From Bacteroidia bacterium (GTDB lineage Bacteria > Bacteroidota > Bacteroidia > Bacteroidales > GWF2-35-48), in NCBI GenBank assembly GCA_016212695.1, contig JACREX010000120.1, positions 1-52,076 on the forward strand: a DNA stretch of 52,076 nt, read 5' to 3'. Positions 44,950 to 52,076 of the stretch are shown piece by piece (the first letter of the stretch is position 1; every line of letters starts with the position of its first letter). A program made the position numbers and the translations under genes. The notes below the pieces were generated by a model. The model saw only the letters and a program-made list of their open reading frames with translations, was not told where the DNA came from and made no database searches.

Positions 44950-45975
44950 CTAAATTGCATACCTCGCAAGCGGCGTGATATCCTGTGAGGCAAAATCTTT
45001 TCTTAAATATTTGTAGTAGCCCGCAATGGCAATCATGGCCGCATTATCGGTAGTATATTTTAATTCGGGAATATGTATTTTCCATTTTCTTTTTTTTGCT
45101 TCCAGCGCGATGGTTTCACGCAAACCGGAATTAGCCGCAACTCCGCCCGATATGGCGATTTCATGTATTTGAGTTTGCTTCACGGCTTTGATCAGTTTAT
45201 CCATCAGGATATCTATAATGGTGGTTTGCAGCGAAGCGCAGAGGTCGCTTTTGTTTTCTTCGATAAAGTCCGGATTGTCTTTTAACCGGTCTCGCAGAAA
45301 ATACAGAAACGAAGTTTTAAGCCCGCTGAAACTGAAATTATAATCCGGTATCCGTGGTTTATTGAAAGTAAAGGCATTTTTATTCCCCGCTTTTGCCATG
45401 TTGTCAATATAGATGCCGCCAGGATAGGGAAGACCCATTATTTTTGCGCATTTATCGAATGCTTCGCCCGCAGCATCGTCAATGGATTTACCGATTGATT
45501 GCATGGTAAAATGATCCTTTACAATGATAATTTCTGTGTGTCCGCCCGATACTAACAGGCAGAGGTATGGAAACGATGGTTGACAGGAATCGTCGCTGTT
45601 TCGTTTGATAAAATGAGATAAAACATGCCCCTGCAGATGGTTTACTTGTATAAGAGGTACATTGAGAGATAAGGACAATCCTTTGGCAAAAGATGTGCCT
45701 ACGAGCAACGATCCTAATAATCCCGGCCCTCTGGTAAAAGCGATTGCATTAATCTCTGATTTTTCTATCTCTGCTTTTTTTATGGCCAGGTCAACAACTG
45801 GTATTATGTTTTGCTGGTGAGCTCTTGAAGCAAGTTCAGGCACAACGCCTCCGTACGCAATATGTACATCCTGTCCGGCAATAACATTAGATAATTCCTC
45901 TTCGTCTCTGATGACAGACGCAGACGTATCGTCGCATGAAGATTCTATTCCCAGTATGGTGATCGTATTACTCAT
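44950..45975 (-). CDS. tsaD: tRNA N6-adenosine threonylcarbamoyltransferase
   Basis: About 341 residues from ATG at 45975 (MSNTITILGIESSCDD). The upstream TTG at 45996 would overlap a likely promoter, so the ATG is preferred. TsaD transfers threonylcarbamoyl from TC-AMP to A37 of ANN-reading tRNAs, together with TsaB and TsaE. Key features are visible: GIESSCDDTSASVI, the metal-binding HLQGHVLSHF, SGGHTEIIIV, and ISGGVAANSGLR near the C-terminus, with TDNAAMIAIAG at the end. Length and organisation are normal for a bacterial TsaD. It stands alone here. Confidence 0.95.
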   Translation of the reverse strand: MSNTITILGIESSCDDTSASVIRDEEELSNVIAGQDVHIAYGGVVPELASRAHQQNIIPVVDLAIKKAEIEKSEINAIAFTRGPGLLGSLLVGTSFAKGLSLSLNVPLIQVNHLQGHVLSHFIKRNSDDSCQPSFPYLCLLVSGGHTEIIIVKDHFTMQSIGKSIDDAAGEAFDKCAKIMGLPYPGGIYIDNMAKAGNKNAFTFNKPRIPDYNFSFSGLKTSFLYFLRDRLKDNPDFIEENKSDLCASLQTTIIDILMDKLIKAVKQTQIHEIAISGGVAANSGLRETIALEAKKRKWKIHIPELKYTTDNAAMIAIAGYYKYLRKDFASQDITPLARYAI

Positions 45976-45993
45976 TATAGTATTTTCACCGGA

Positions 45994-46001
45994 CAAAGGT
46001 A
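45994..46001 (-). promoter_or_regulatory. Probable -7 box for tsaD
   Basis: On the minus strand TACCTTTG, a perfect TAnnTTTG, lies about 18 bp before the ATG at 45975. No clear -33 element is seen. It overlaps the longer reading of tsaD, which argues for the ATG start. Confidence 0.45.
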
Positions 46002-46102
46002 AGGAAATAATTAATTATCATAAATAGGTATAATTTGCCATATAAAATTTTTTATTTCTATTAGTTTTATTTTATTATTGCAGAAATATTTATTTTAACA
46101 TA

Positions 46103-46435
46103 ATGCAACCCAAGAAGAAGTTGGTGATAAGTATGGATAATGCTTCAAAAGAGGTGCTTGAAGCCATAGCGAAAAAATATCCCGATGGTTGGCAGTACCA
46201 TGTGATCAAAATTGAAAAGGGGTCCGATAATTTCTTTTTTGCCGTTACCGTTGACCTTTCTGATATAAGCTATTTAGTAAAAGTACCGGTAAAAATTGAT
46301 ACCAAAATAGAAGACGAAATAGAAAAAGACGATTATCGCTTTTTGGCTGACAGCGATGATTCTGAAGAAGAAGGCGAAAGCGAAAGCGAAGAAAAAGAAA
46401 TCAGCCAGGACATGGAAAATATTGAAGATAAATAA
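46103..46435 (+). CDS. Small unknown protein with an acidic tail
   Basis: A 110-residue protein. Residues 1-80 look like a compact alpha/beta unit (ISMDNASKEVLEAIAKKYPD, then three strands FFFAVTVDL, YLVKVPVKID). Residues 85-110 are a highly acidic, low-complexity tail (SDDSEEEGESESEEKE). I do not recognise a family. It lies between the divergent tsaD and a convergent flavin-reductase-like gene, with only 10 bp before the latter. Codon use looks normal. The acidic tail may bind basic partners or metal, but nothing in the sequence decides this. Confidence 0.7.
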   Translation: MQPKKKLVISMDNASKEVLEAIAKKYPDGWQYHVIKIEKGSDNFFFAVTVDLSDISYLVKVPVKIDTKIEDEIEKDDYRFLADSDDSEEEGESESEEKEISQDMENIEDK

Positions 46436-46445
46436 AACATCAATT

Positions 46446-46958
46446 TCAGATTTCAGCAAGGCATTCTTCAATCTCCCCGATATACATCCTGTGGTAATCT
46501 TTCAACGGATAATTCTTTAAGGGTTCCTTACTGAGAAAATTTGGTTCCCTGATGTCGTCTTTATAAAGTTTTCTGCATTCCATTACAAGCCGGGCCTCCT
46601 GGAAATAAATATTGCCTTTTTTTGTTTCAGCCGGGGTAAGATTTACCTCTTTCATTTTATTAAAATCTCTTCCGGATTTTGTTCCGCAGATACTGAGAAT
46701 CTCCCTGTATTTTTCTTCAAAAAAAGTAAGCGTAAAATAATCGTGCTTCTCTGTGAATTGATATGTATAGCGTGTAGGCCTGATAAAAATATAGGCAACC
46801 GGTTTCTTCCAGAGAATGCCCATGCCGCCCCAGGCTGCCGTCATCATATTATAAGAATGTTTTGTTCCTGCCGTGATAAGCATCCAGTCATTGTCGAGCA
46901 TCACGAATGGGTTATCCTGAATTTTTTTCGGGCTGATGGGTTTGAATGTTTTTGTCAT
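46446..46958 (-). CDS. Flavin-reductase-like (FMN-binding split barrel) protein
   Basis: About 170 residues from ATG at 46958; the TTG eleven codons upstream adds no plausible sequence. The fold signature is present: LDNDWMLITAGTKHSYNMMTAAWGGMGILWKKPVAYIFIR, cut here into its parts LITAG, NMMTAAWGG and KPVAYIFIR, which in the flavoredoxin family line the FMN site, then YTYQFTEKHDYFTLTFF and CGTKSGRDFNK. Such proteins bind FMN and act as flavin reductases or electron carriers. It lies 49 bp downstream of the DUF4421 gene on the same strand. Confidence 0.85.
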   Translation of the reverse strand: MTKTFKPISPKKIQDNPFVMLDNDWMLITAGTKHSYNMMTAAWGGMGILWKKPVAYIFIRPTRYTYQFTEKHDYFTLTFFEEKYREILSICGTKSGRDFNKMKEVNLTPAETKKGNIYFQEARLVMECRKLYKDDIREPNFLSKEPLKNYPLKDYHRMYIGEIEECLAEI

Positions 46959-47007
46959 ACGGATGTAATTAAGATTAATTTCAAATTGCAAAATTTAAAA
47001 CTTCAAA

Positions 47008-47985
47008 TTAAAACCTGAATCCTCCTCCAAGTTTCCAGAACATAGGGATTACCCGGATATTTATATCGTTCAGTTTGATGGTATTTATATCTGCGCCTGC
47101 TGATAATCCTCCGAAAAAAGATTTCCCGTTATATCCGATGGCTGTTTTGAAATTAAGTTTGTAAGAAAATTTTAATTTGAATTCGTTGTCATCGAAATAT
47201 TTGTTATATTGTGGTTGCAGACCTACTCCTGCAAAGCCAATCATAGTTATATAAAACGATTCTTTAAAAACAAATGTGTATCCGTAACCCGGGGCTATAG
47301 CCAGCGTATTATAGATTCCGGATTTATACTTCGCAATGTTCGGATATATTGAATCGGCTACAAATTTGTTTTCATTGAAAATCCCGGTAAAGAGATAGGA
47401 TGTCATAAAAAGAAAAGATCCGGCGCTTTTTATCTGGCGTTTGGTTTGGTTAAACGCTGCTGCCATAGACAGATATTTTGATTTCTGGAAATAGGCGCTT
47501 ATACCAAAGTTGCACACACTCAGGTCGCTGAGTTGCGGGATGGAGTCGTGCAATAATCCGGCAAAATCATTAATGTTAAAAAGATAAAAACCTTTGTACC
47601 TCTGGAAAAATGTTTCTGCTCCAAAATAGGTTGAGGTTATATTAAGTTTAAAATTGAAAAATTTGGTTTGTCCCAGCTTTTCCTGTGTTTTCGGAAGAGG
47701 AGGTATTTTCGTTGCAAGCGAAAACCCAAATATCTTATAGTTAAAATCAAATCCTGCATACATATTTACATTAGGATTATAAACAACAGACTGGGATGTA
47801 GATTCCCTGTCAATCAGGTTCAGCGACATGAACTGCTGCGAAACAAAAGGCCTGATAGTGATTTTATTTTTAAATTTTTCTATATACAAAGTATCATCCG
47901 ATTTAGCGAATATTTTTTTAAAAAATTGTCCCTGCGACAGCGATGGGAGCAATAAAATGAAAAAAAGAAATCTTAGGATTTTCAT
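47008..47985 (-). CDS. DUF4421 outer-membrane beta-barrel protein
   Basis: A 325-residue protein with a signal peptide (MKILRFLFFILLLPSLSQG). The body is a series of amphipathic strands ending in a terminal aromatic, FWKLGGGFRF, as in an outer-membrane barrel. The pattern TIRPFVSQQFMSLNL ... YNPNVNMYAGFDFNYKIFGFSLA is typical of DUF4421, a Bacteroidota family of unknown function. It follows the small lipoprotein gene by 12 bp and precedes the flavin-reductase-like gene by 49 bp, so an operon with the Rrf2 gene is likely. Confidence 0.85.
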   Translation of the reverse strand: MKILRFLFFILLLPSLSQGQFFKKIFAKSDDTLYIEKFKNKITIRPFVSQQFMSLNLIDRESTSQSVVYNPNVNMYAGFDFNYKIFGFSLATKIPPLPKTQEKLGQTKFFNFKLNITSTYFGAETFFQRYKGFYLFNINDFAGLLHDSIPQLSDLSVCNFGISAYFQKSKYLSMAAAFNQTKRQIKSAGSFLFMTSYLFTGIFNENKFVADSIYPNIAKYKSGIYNTLAIAPGYGYTFVFKESFYITMIGFAGVGLQPQYNKYFDDNEFKLKFSYKLNFKTAIGYNGKSFFGGLSAGADINTIKLNDINIRVIPMFWKLGGGFRF

Positions 47986-47997
47986 GATTGCAAAGGT

Positions 47998-48105
47998 TTA
48001 TTTGTTATAGGGCTCATACACCATATCGTAATAGCATGGGGAAATAGCAAAAAGTGAGGTAATAAGAAAAAGAGAAATTACAATTTTATTATTACATGAT
48101 CTCAT
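47998..48105 (-). CDS. Small lipoprotein-like protein, 35 residues
   Basis: A short frame, ATG at 48105 to TAA at 47998, encoding MRSCNNKIVISLFLITSLFA and then ISPCYYDMVYEPYNK. It has a basic start, a hydrophobic core and a cysteine after ISP, the shape of a lipoprotein signal peptide, leaving a mature piece of about 12 residues with a CYYD motif. CYYD follows the lipobox in larger Bacteroidota lipoproteins. Its spacing supports it as real: 4 bp after the Rrf2 stop and 12 bp before the DUF4421 start, on the same strand. It might be a remnant of a larger lipoprotein. Confidence 0.55.
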   Translation of the reverse strand: MRSCNNKIVISLFLITSLFAISPCYYDMVYEPYNK

Positions 48106-48109
48106 AGTT

Positions 48110-48562
48110 CTATTTTTTCTTGCGGGTTGTAGTAGAATTCGGATGATCACTTTCTTCGGCAAGATCGGCGATGGTTGTTTTGCCTAAAATTTTTATGGTT
48201 TCTTCCCGTATCTGTTTAAAAACTTTTTTAATCTTGCAGGTATCTTCATTCTTACAAAATTCGCAGGGCTGGTAAGACTTTTCCGAAACGCATGCAAGCA
48301 TGGCAATGCTGCCTTCAAAATAGCGGATAATATCAACTAAGTAAATTTTTTCAGGTTTTTTTAAAAGATAATATCCTCCGGTTTTACCAAGTTTACTACT
48401 CGCAAAACCTGATTTTTTCAGTTCCAGCAGGATGGATTCCAGAAAACGCTGAGGGATCAATTCACTTTTGGATATTTCGCTTATCTGAACAGGCCCCTTA
48501 CCATATTCTTTGGCAAGTTTTACCATGGCAAGCATAGAATATCTGGTCTTCTTTGAAAGCAT
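48110..48562 (-). CDS. Rrf2-family transcriptional regulator
   Basis: A 150-residue winged helix-turn-helix protein: MLSKKTRYSMLAMVKLAKEY at the start, then EISKSELIPQRFLESILLEL and the wing SKLGKTGGYYLL, typical of the family. A cluster of four cysteines (CVSEKSYQPCEFCKNEDTC, about residues 90-108) lies where IscR and NsrR hold an Fe-S cluster; its spacing is C-x8-C-x2-C-x5-C. It may sense iron, Fe-S status, NO or redox state. It is followed 4 bp later by the small lipoprotein gene and is divergent from the gene at 48728, so it may control either side, including the TonB receptor. A likely -7 box lies at 48580-48587. Confidence 0.92.
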   Translation of the reverse strand: MLSKKTRYSMLAMVKLAKEYGKGPVQISEISKSELIPQRFLESILLELKKSGFASSKLGKTGGYYLLKKPEKIYLVDIIRYFEGSIAMLACVSEKSYQPCEFCKNEDTCKIKKVFKQIREETIKILGKTTIADLAEESDHPNSTTTRKKK

Positions 48563-48579
48563 ATCGTAAAAATCTCCGG

Positions 48580-48587
48580 CAAATATA
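48580..48587 (-). promoter_or_regulatory. Probable -7 box for the Rrf2 gene
   Basis: TATATTTG on the minus strand, 17 bp before the ATG at 48562, fits TAnnTTTG. No convincing -33 element is visible. Confidence 0.4.
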
Positions 48588-48603
48588 CCGAAAAATTATG
48601 ATT

Positions 48604-48622
48604 CCTGCTTGCAGCAGGCAAG
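48604..48622. repeat. ATTCCTGC-type palindrome (variant)
   Basis: CCTGCTTGCAGCAGGCAAG, preceded by ATT, in the divergent region between the Rrf2 gene and the next gene. A relative of 5917 and 18041. Confidence 0.7.
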
Positions 48623-48698
48623 TAAAATTATTTTAAAGACAATTGCCATGCCTGCTTTAAAGTTTTAAATGCTATTTTTTTAATAACAGAGCAATGCT

Positions 48699-48706
48699 TA
48701 TATTTG
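48699..48706 (+). promoter_or_regulatory. Probable -7 box for the gene at 48728
   Basis: TATATTTG fits TAnnTTTG and lies 21 bp before the TTG at 48728, which supports that TTG as the start. Confidence 0.4.
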
Positions 48707-48727
48707 CACTGGAAAAATTTTTAAAAT

Positions 48728-49258
48728 TTGAAAAGAATACTTTCTATAATATTTGTCGGTATCTTTCTATACAATGTAATGGGTTATTTTATTATCTTCA
48801 ATACCCTGCAATACCAGGCAAAAACAGAAATCAAGAGAAGCATTAAAAACAACCTGCCACAAAACAAACTCACTGTTATTGCTGTTCCTATTAAAGAAAT
48901 TCCGGGTTTAGACTGGTATGAAGATAACCAGGAATTCAGGTACCAGGGAAAGATGTATGATATTGTGAGGTCTGAAACAAAAAATAATATCAGGTATTAT
49001 TACTGTATTAACGACACACAGGAAGATGACCTGTTTGCAAGCCTGGGAGAACACATTTCAAAGCATGTGAACCAGGATGTTTCTCATAATAAAAATACGA
49101 AAAACGTGATTCAGAAAGTGATTAAGGATTATTATTTCGAACAATGCCTCAGAGCTCCCGGCATATTTTCCATTCGCTTACAGTACGCCCATACTACTTC
49201 AATATATTGTTGTTTCTCTTTAACGATAAACTCTCCGCCGCCAAAAACCATCAGTTGA
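48728..49258 (+). CDS. Membrane-anchored protein of unknown function
   Basis: A 176-residue protein beginning with TTG (MKRILSIIFVGIFLYNVMGY); an N-terminal hydrophobic helix followed by a soluble part. The middle (LTVIAVPIKEIPGLDWYEDNQEFRY, then YDIVRSE) is a beta-rich unit. A CC pair and an SPPPK element near the end (YCCFSLTINSPPPKTIS) recall tails I associate with small proteins encoded beside Bacteroidota TonB receptors. I do not recognise a named family. It is the gene before the TonB-dependent receptor on the same strand (93 bp gap) and may be its accessory. Confidence 0.75.
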   Translation: MKRILSIIFVGIFLYNVMGYFIIFNTLQYQAKTEIKRSIKNNLPQNKLTVIAVPIKEIPGLDWYEDNQEFRYQGKMYDIVRSETKNNIRYYYCINDTQEDDLFASLGEHISKHVNQDVSHNKNTKNVIQKVIKDYYFEQCLRAPGIFSIRLQYAHTTSIYCCFSLTINSPPPKTIS

Positions 49259-49350
49259 TTTTTAATTATTTTTTACTCCCTTGCTCTATTACTCTTAAAC
49301 TCTAATTTCTTATAAATTTTTGTATTAATTAATTAATTTATTTATTTATT

Positions 49351-51789
49351 ATGATAAAAATTATATTATGGATATTCTGCATTTTAATTGCAGCGAAAGG
49401 TTTTTCGCAAAAAATCATCTTGCTGGATAAATCGGATCTGCAGCCTGTTAAAGGAGCCGTTGTATATGATATGCAAAAAAAGAAACATATTGAAAGCAAT
49501 GCGAAAGGAGAAATTGACCTGAGTAGTTTTTCTGACAACGATACGGTTTGTATAAGACATATAACATACCAGTTGCTCAAAGAAACCAAGAAAAATATTC
49601 TCGGGCAGGGCACTGAACTTTATCTTACCGATAATGTAATCCGGCTCGATGAAGTGGTATTTTCAGCCAACAAAGCGGAAGAAAAAAAATCGGATCTTCC
49701 GAATAAAATTGATGTGATTTCAGCAAAACAAATTGCATTTAACAATCCGCAAACCTCAGGCGATCTGCTGCAGCAAACCGGAAATGTGTTCATACAGCAA
49801 AGCCAGATGGGAGGAAGCAGCCCTGTTATCCGGGGTTTTGAAGCCAACAAGGTGCTGCTGGTAATGGATGGAGTAAGAATGAACAATGCCATCTACCGAA
49901 GCGGGCATCTTCAGAATGTAATCACCATTGACCCCTGTATACTTGATCGTACAGAAATTGTGTATGGCCCGGGATCTGTTATCTATGGAAGCGATGCGCT
50001 GGGCGGTGTGATGCATTTTTACAGCAGGAATCCCGAACTATCCAAGGAAGACAAGATGAATTTCAAAGCCGGGGTGATGGGACGTTACGCATCAGCATGC
50101 AATGAAAAATCCGGTAATCTGAATTTTAATATCGGGCTAAAAAAATGGGGCTTTCTCACAAGCATTTCATACAAAGACCTGGGAGACCTGCGTACAGGAG
50201 GCGCCAAAAATCCATTCCAGTTTGCTTCAGCCAGTGATGATTTCGGGAAATGCCTGTATTATTACGAACAGGTGAATGGGAAGGACTCAATGATGACGAA
50301 CAGCGACCCGCTTATTCAACGAAATACGGGTTACAAGCAGTACGACATTCTGCAAAAAATAATGTTTCAGCCATCGGAAAAAATGAGGTTTATACTGAAT
50401 GTTCAATTTTCTAATACCGGCAACGTGCCCCGTTACGATCGTCTCACCGATATGTCATCCGGTAAATTAAAATATGCTGAGTGGTACTATGGTCCGCAAA
50501 CGCGCCTTTTCAGTTCTTTACGGGCAGAGATTATGGACACCTGTAAAATTTTTGACAACCTGTTCATCACCCTGGGATGGCAAGACATCAGCGAAGACAG
50601 GGTAACACGAAAATTCACCGTTAGCGCTTCGCCCAAAACAAGAGATGCGCAGGAAGAAACCGTGAATGTTTACACTGTGAATGCCGACCTGATGAAAAAA
50701 TTCGGCAAAGGGCATGAACTCCGTTACGGGTTAGATATAATGTATAATACAGTTGTATCAAAAGCGTATTCAACAAACATCCTCACAGGTGTGGAAAAAA
50801 TGAATATCGCAACCCGTTATCCTGATAACGGAAGCACCTATGATTGCAATGCTTTGTATATTACTCACAGTTGGGAAATCAATCCAAAATTCATTTTTTC
50901 ACAGGGCATACGCGGCAGCTATGTGATGCTTAATGCAGAATATTCCGATACCATGATGAAGATTACCAAATTTCCCTTTGATAAAAGAATTGAACAACAA
51001 AACGGGGCTATTACGGGTAACCTTGGACTTGTGTATTCACCCGGGCAGGACTGGAGGTTTGCCTTGTCGGCATCGAGCGGTTTCCGCGCACCCAATGTGG
51101 ATGATGTAGGTAAAGTAAATGATTCAAAAGCTCCCCTGCTTGTGATTCCCAATCCCGGTTTAAAACCTGAGTATGCTTATAATTTTGATTTAACAATTGG
51201 AAAAATAATAAAGAAAAAAATCCAGTTGGAAGCTACCGGTTTTTATACGATCATCACCAATGCAACCATGTTAAGACCCACGCAACTCAATGGCGCTGAT
51301 TCAGTAATTTTTGGAGGAACAAAATGCCAGGCGCTGACCAATAAAAACGAATCAAAAGCCTTTATTACAGGATTCCAGGGAAATATTCTTGCACAGATCA
51401 CCAGCGGTTTTTCTGCTCAGGCCAATATTACATACACTTACGCCCGCGTGAGAGATACGCTTCCGTTGGATCATATCCCTCCTGTTTTCGGGTTGGCATC
51501 TGTAAAATATGAAACAAAGAAGTTCAAAGGAGATTTTTACGTCCGGTTTAACGGTGACAAACTATTAAAAGATTATTATCTGAATGCCGAGGACAACGAG
51601 CAATATGCCACTCCTACAGGTATGCCGGGCTGGTACACCCTGAACCTGAAATTTGCTTACCAGGTAAATAAGTATATGCAGGTACAGATGGGAATGGAAA
51701 ATATTCTTGATGTTCGCTACCGGCATTTTGCTTCAGGAATCAGTGCGCCGGGGAGGAACCTGATACTGGCGTTGCGAGGAAATTTCTGA
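49351..51789 (+). CDS. TonB-dependent outer-membrane receptor, haem/haemoglobin-type
   Basis: An 812-residue receptor. The signal peptide (MIKIILWIFCILIAAKGFSQ) is followed by a carboxypeptidase-regulatory-like domain (about 21-100), the plug (about 105-225: DLLQQTGNVFIQQSQMGG, SPVIRGFEANKVLLVMDGVR, NNAIYRSGHLQNVITIDP, VYGPGSVIYGSDALGGVM) and the 22-strand barrel, ending LILALRGNF with a terminal phenylalanine. The plug matches the haemoglobin/haem and siderophore receptor group most closely. It imports a metal complex through the outer membrane using energy from TonB. With the divergent Rrf2 regulator it may form an iron-responsive pair. The substrate is not certain. Confidence 0.9.
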   Translation: MIKIILWIFCILIAAKGFSQKIILLDKSDLQPVKGAVVYDMQKKKHIESNAKGEIDLSSFSDNDTVCIRHITYQLLKETKKNILGQGTELYLTDNVIRLDEVVFSANKAEEKKSDLPNKIDVISAKQIAFNNPQTSGDLLQQTGNVFIQQSQMGGSSPVIRGFEANKVLLVMDGVRMNNAIYRSGHLQNVITIDPCILDRTEIVYGPGSVIYGSDALGGVMHFYSRNPELSKEDKMNFKAGVMGRYASACNEKSGNLNFNIGLKKWGFLTSISYKDLGDLRTGGAKNPFQFASASDDFGKCLYYYEQVNGKDSMMTNSDPLIQRNTGYKQYDILQKIMFQPSEKMRFILNVQFSNTGNVPRYDRLTDMSSGKLKYAEWYYGPQTRLFSSLRAEIMDTCKIFDNLFITLGWQDISEDRVTRKFTVSASPKTRDAQEETVNVYTVNADLMKKFGKGHELRYGLDIMYNTVVSKAYSTNILTGVEKMNIATRYPDNGSTYDCNALYITHSWEINPKFIFSQGIRGSYVMLNAEYSDTMMKITKFPFDKRIEQQNGAITGNLGLVYSPGQDWRFALSASSGFRAPNVDDVGKVNDSKAPLLVIPNPGLKPEYAYNFDLTIGKIIKKKIQLEATGFYTIITNATMLRPTQLNGADSVIFGGTKCQALTNKNESKAFITGFQGNILAQITSGFSAQANITYTYARVRDTLPLDHIPPVFGLASVKYETKKFKGDFYVRFNGDKLLKDYYLNAEDNEQYATPTGMPGWYTLNLKFAYQVNKYMQVQMGMENILDVRYRHFASGISAPGRNLILALRGNF

Positions 51790-51829
51790 TACATCATTTT
51801 TAGGAACAAGTATGTATTAATTTCCTAAT

Positions 51830-51892
51830 CGAATAACGAACAAGGAACACCGATTAACGAATAATGAAGTAAATCTGAAATCAAAAATCGTT
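51830..51892. repeat. Nine-unit heptamer-periodic tract
   Basis: Nine 7-bp units in phase: CGAATAA, CGAACAA, GGAACAC, CGATTAA, CGAATAA, TGAAGTA, AATCTGA, AATCAAA, AATCGTT. It lies in the 237-bp non-coding stretch after the TonB receptor. I see no gene in that stretch. Confidence 0.85.
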
Positions 51893-51959
51893 AATCCTTG
51901 TTCTAAAATCAACGACTTAAAATAGGATTTTATTTCACCTAAATTTCTAAAATAAAAAA

Positions 51960-52026
51960 CTGAAAAGTGGTGGGAATATCTTAAATTTACATTGTTCCAA
52001 GAAGTTTAAGAAACACCACTTTTCAG
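51960..52026. repeat. 13-bp inverted repeat in front of the last ORF
   Basis: CTGAAAAGTGGTG (51960-51972) and its exact complement CACCACTTTTCAG (52014-52026) are separated by 41 bp. The second arm ends on the base before the ATG at 52027, so the stem would bury the translation start. This is a common device for keeping transposase expression low. Confidence 0.85.
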
Positions 52027-52076
52027 ATGAGTAAAAATAAGAAGAAAAAATCGGTTTACAAAACAAATAATGTTAA
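52027..52076 (+). CDS. Start of a basic ORF, possibly a transposase (cut by window edge)
   Basis: The frame begins ATG at 52027 and reads MSKNKKKKSVYKTNNV before the window stops. I cannot identify it from 16 residues. A very basic start, a start-masking inverted repeat and a contig-edge position would all fit a transposase, which is only a suggestion. Confidence 0.4.
   Translation, partial: MSKNKKKKSVYKTNNV

Overview
The window looks like a chromosomal segment of an uncultured, AT-rich member of the Bacteroidota. The evidence is type A secretion-system (T9SS) tails ending in Lys/Arg, DUF4421 and DUF2807 proteins, a plug-type TonB receptor, an IorA without a ferredoxin domain, starts without clear Shine-Dalgarno sites (several TTG/GTG), and -7 boxes of the TAnnTTTG type. 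Both edges look like insertion sequences. The left edge holds the first 24 codons of an IS630-type transposase on the minus strand. The right edge holds a 13-bp inverted repeat placed directly before the start of a very basic ORF. The window may therefore be a contig that broke at repeats.

Layout. 1-3486: an IS end followed by a large surface protein (two S74/endosialidase-chaperone domains, Fn3-like repeats, T9SS tail) whose 5' end seems to have been removed by the IS. 3537-5765: indolepyruvate:ferredoxin oxidoreductase iorBA (minus). 5950-6672: DUF2807 envelope protein. 6919-10183: PBP2 and RodA of the cell elongation machinery (plus). 10218-22628 (all minus): a repeat-rich T9SS adhesin, a TPR-SpoIIE phosphatase 9 bp behind it, a SiaB-like kinase, an ABCG-type transporter with a TerB-like front end, a lipoprotein and a small secreted protein. 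This run suggests a partner-switching signalling unit tied to the envelope. 22815-35645: a Kelch surface protein, a PD-(D/E)XK/AAA protein, a Uma2 nuclease-like protein, and a giant surface protein of about 2,900 residues. The Kelch and giant proteins share their first and last modules, and a third orphan copy of the last module lies next to the PD-(D/E)XK gene.

36123-39903 (plus): LysM glucosaminidase, family-5 solute-binding lipoprotein and BadF-type sugar kinase, perhaps envelope turnover and recycling. 39916-42813: a second SpoIIE phosphatase with TPR and PAS domains. 42992-44800: a radical SAM protein. 44950-45975: tsaD. 46103-47985: a small acidic-tailed protein, a flavin-reductase-like protein and a DUF4421 outer-membrane protein. 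47998-48562: a 35-residue lipoprotein-like gene packed between DUF4421 and an Rrf2 regulator. 48728-51789: a membrane-anchored unknown and a TonB-dependent receptor of the haem/haemoglobin type.

The intergenic DNA carries at least three classes of dispersed repeat: 7-bp-periodic tandem tracts at about six places, short perfect palindromes (three types, some inserted in frame in coding sequence), and about 100-bp REP-like foldbacks. No tRNA, rRNA or CRISPR array was found. All family assignments come from reading motifs by eye; no database search was run.
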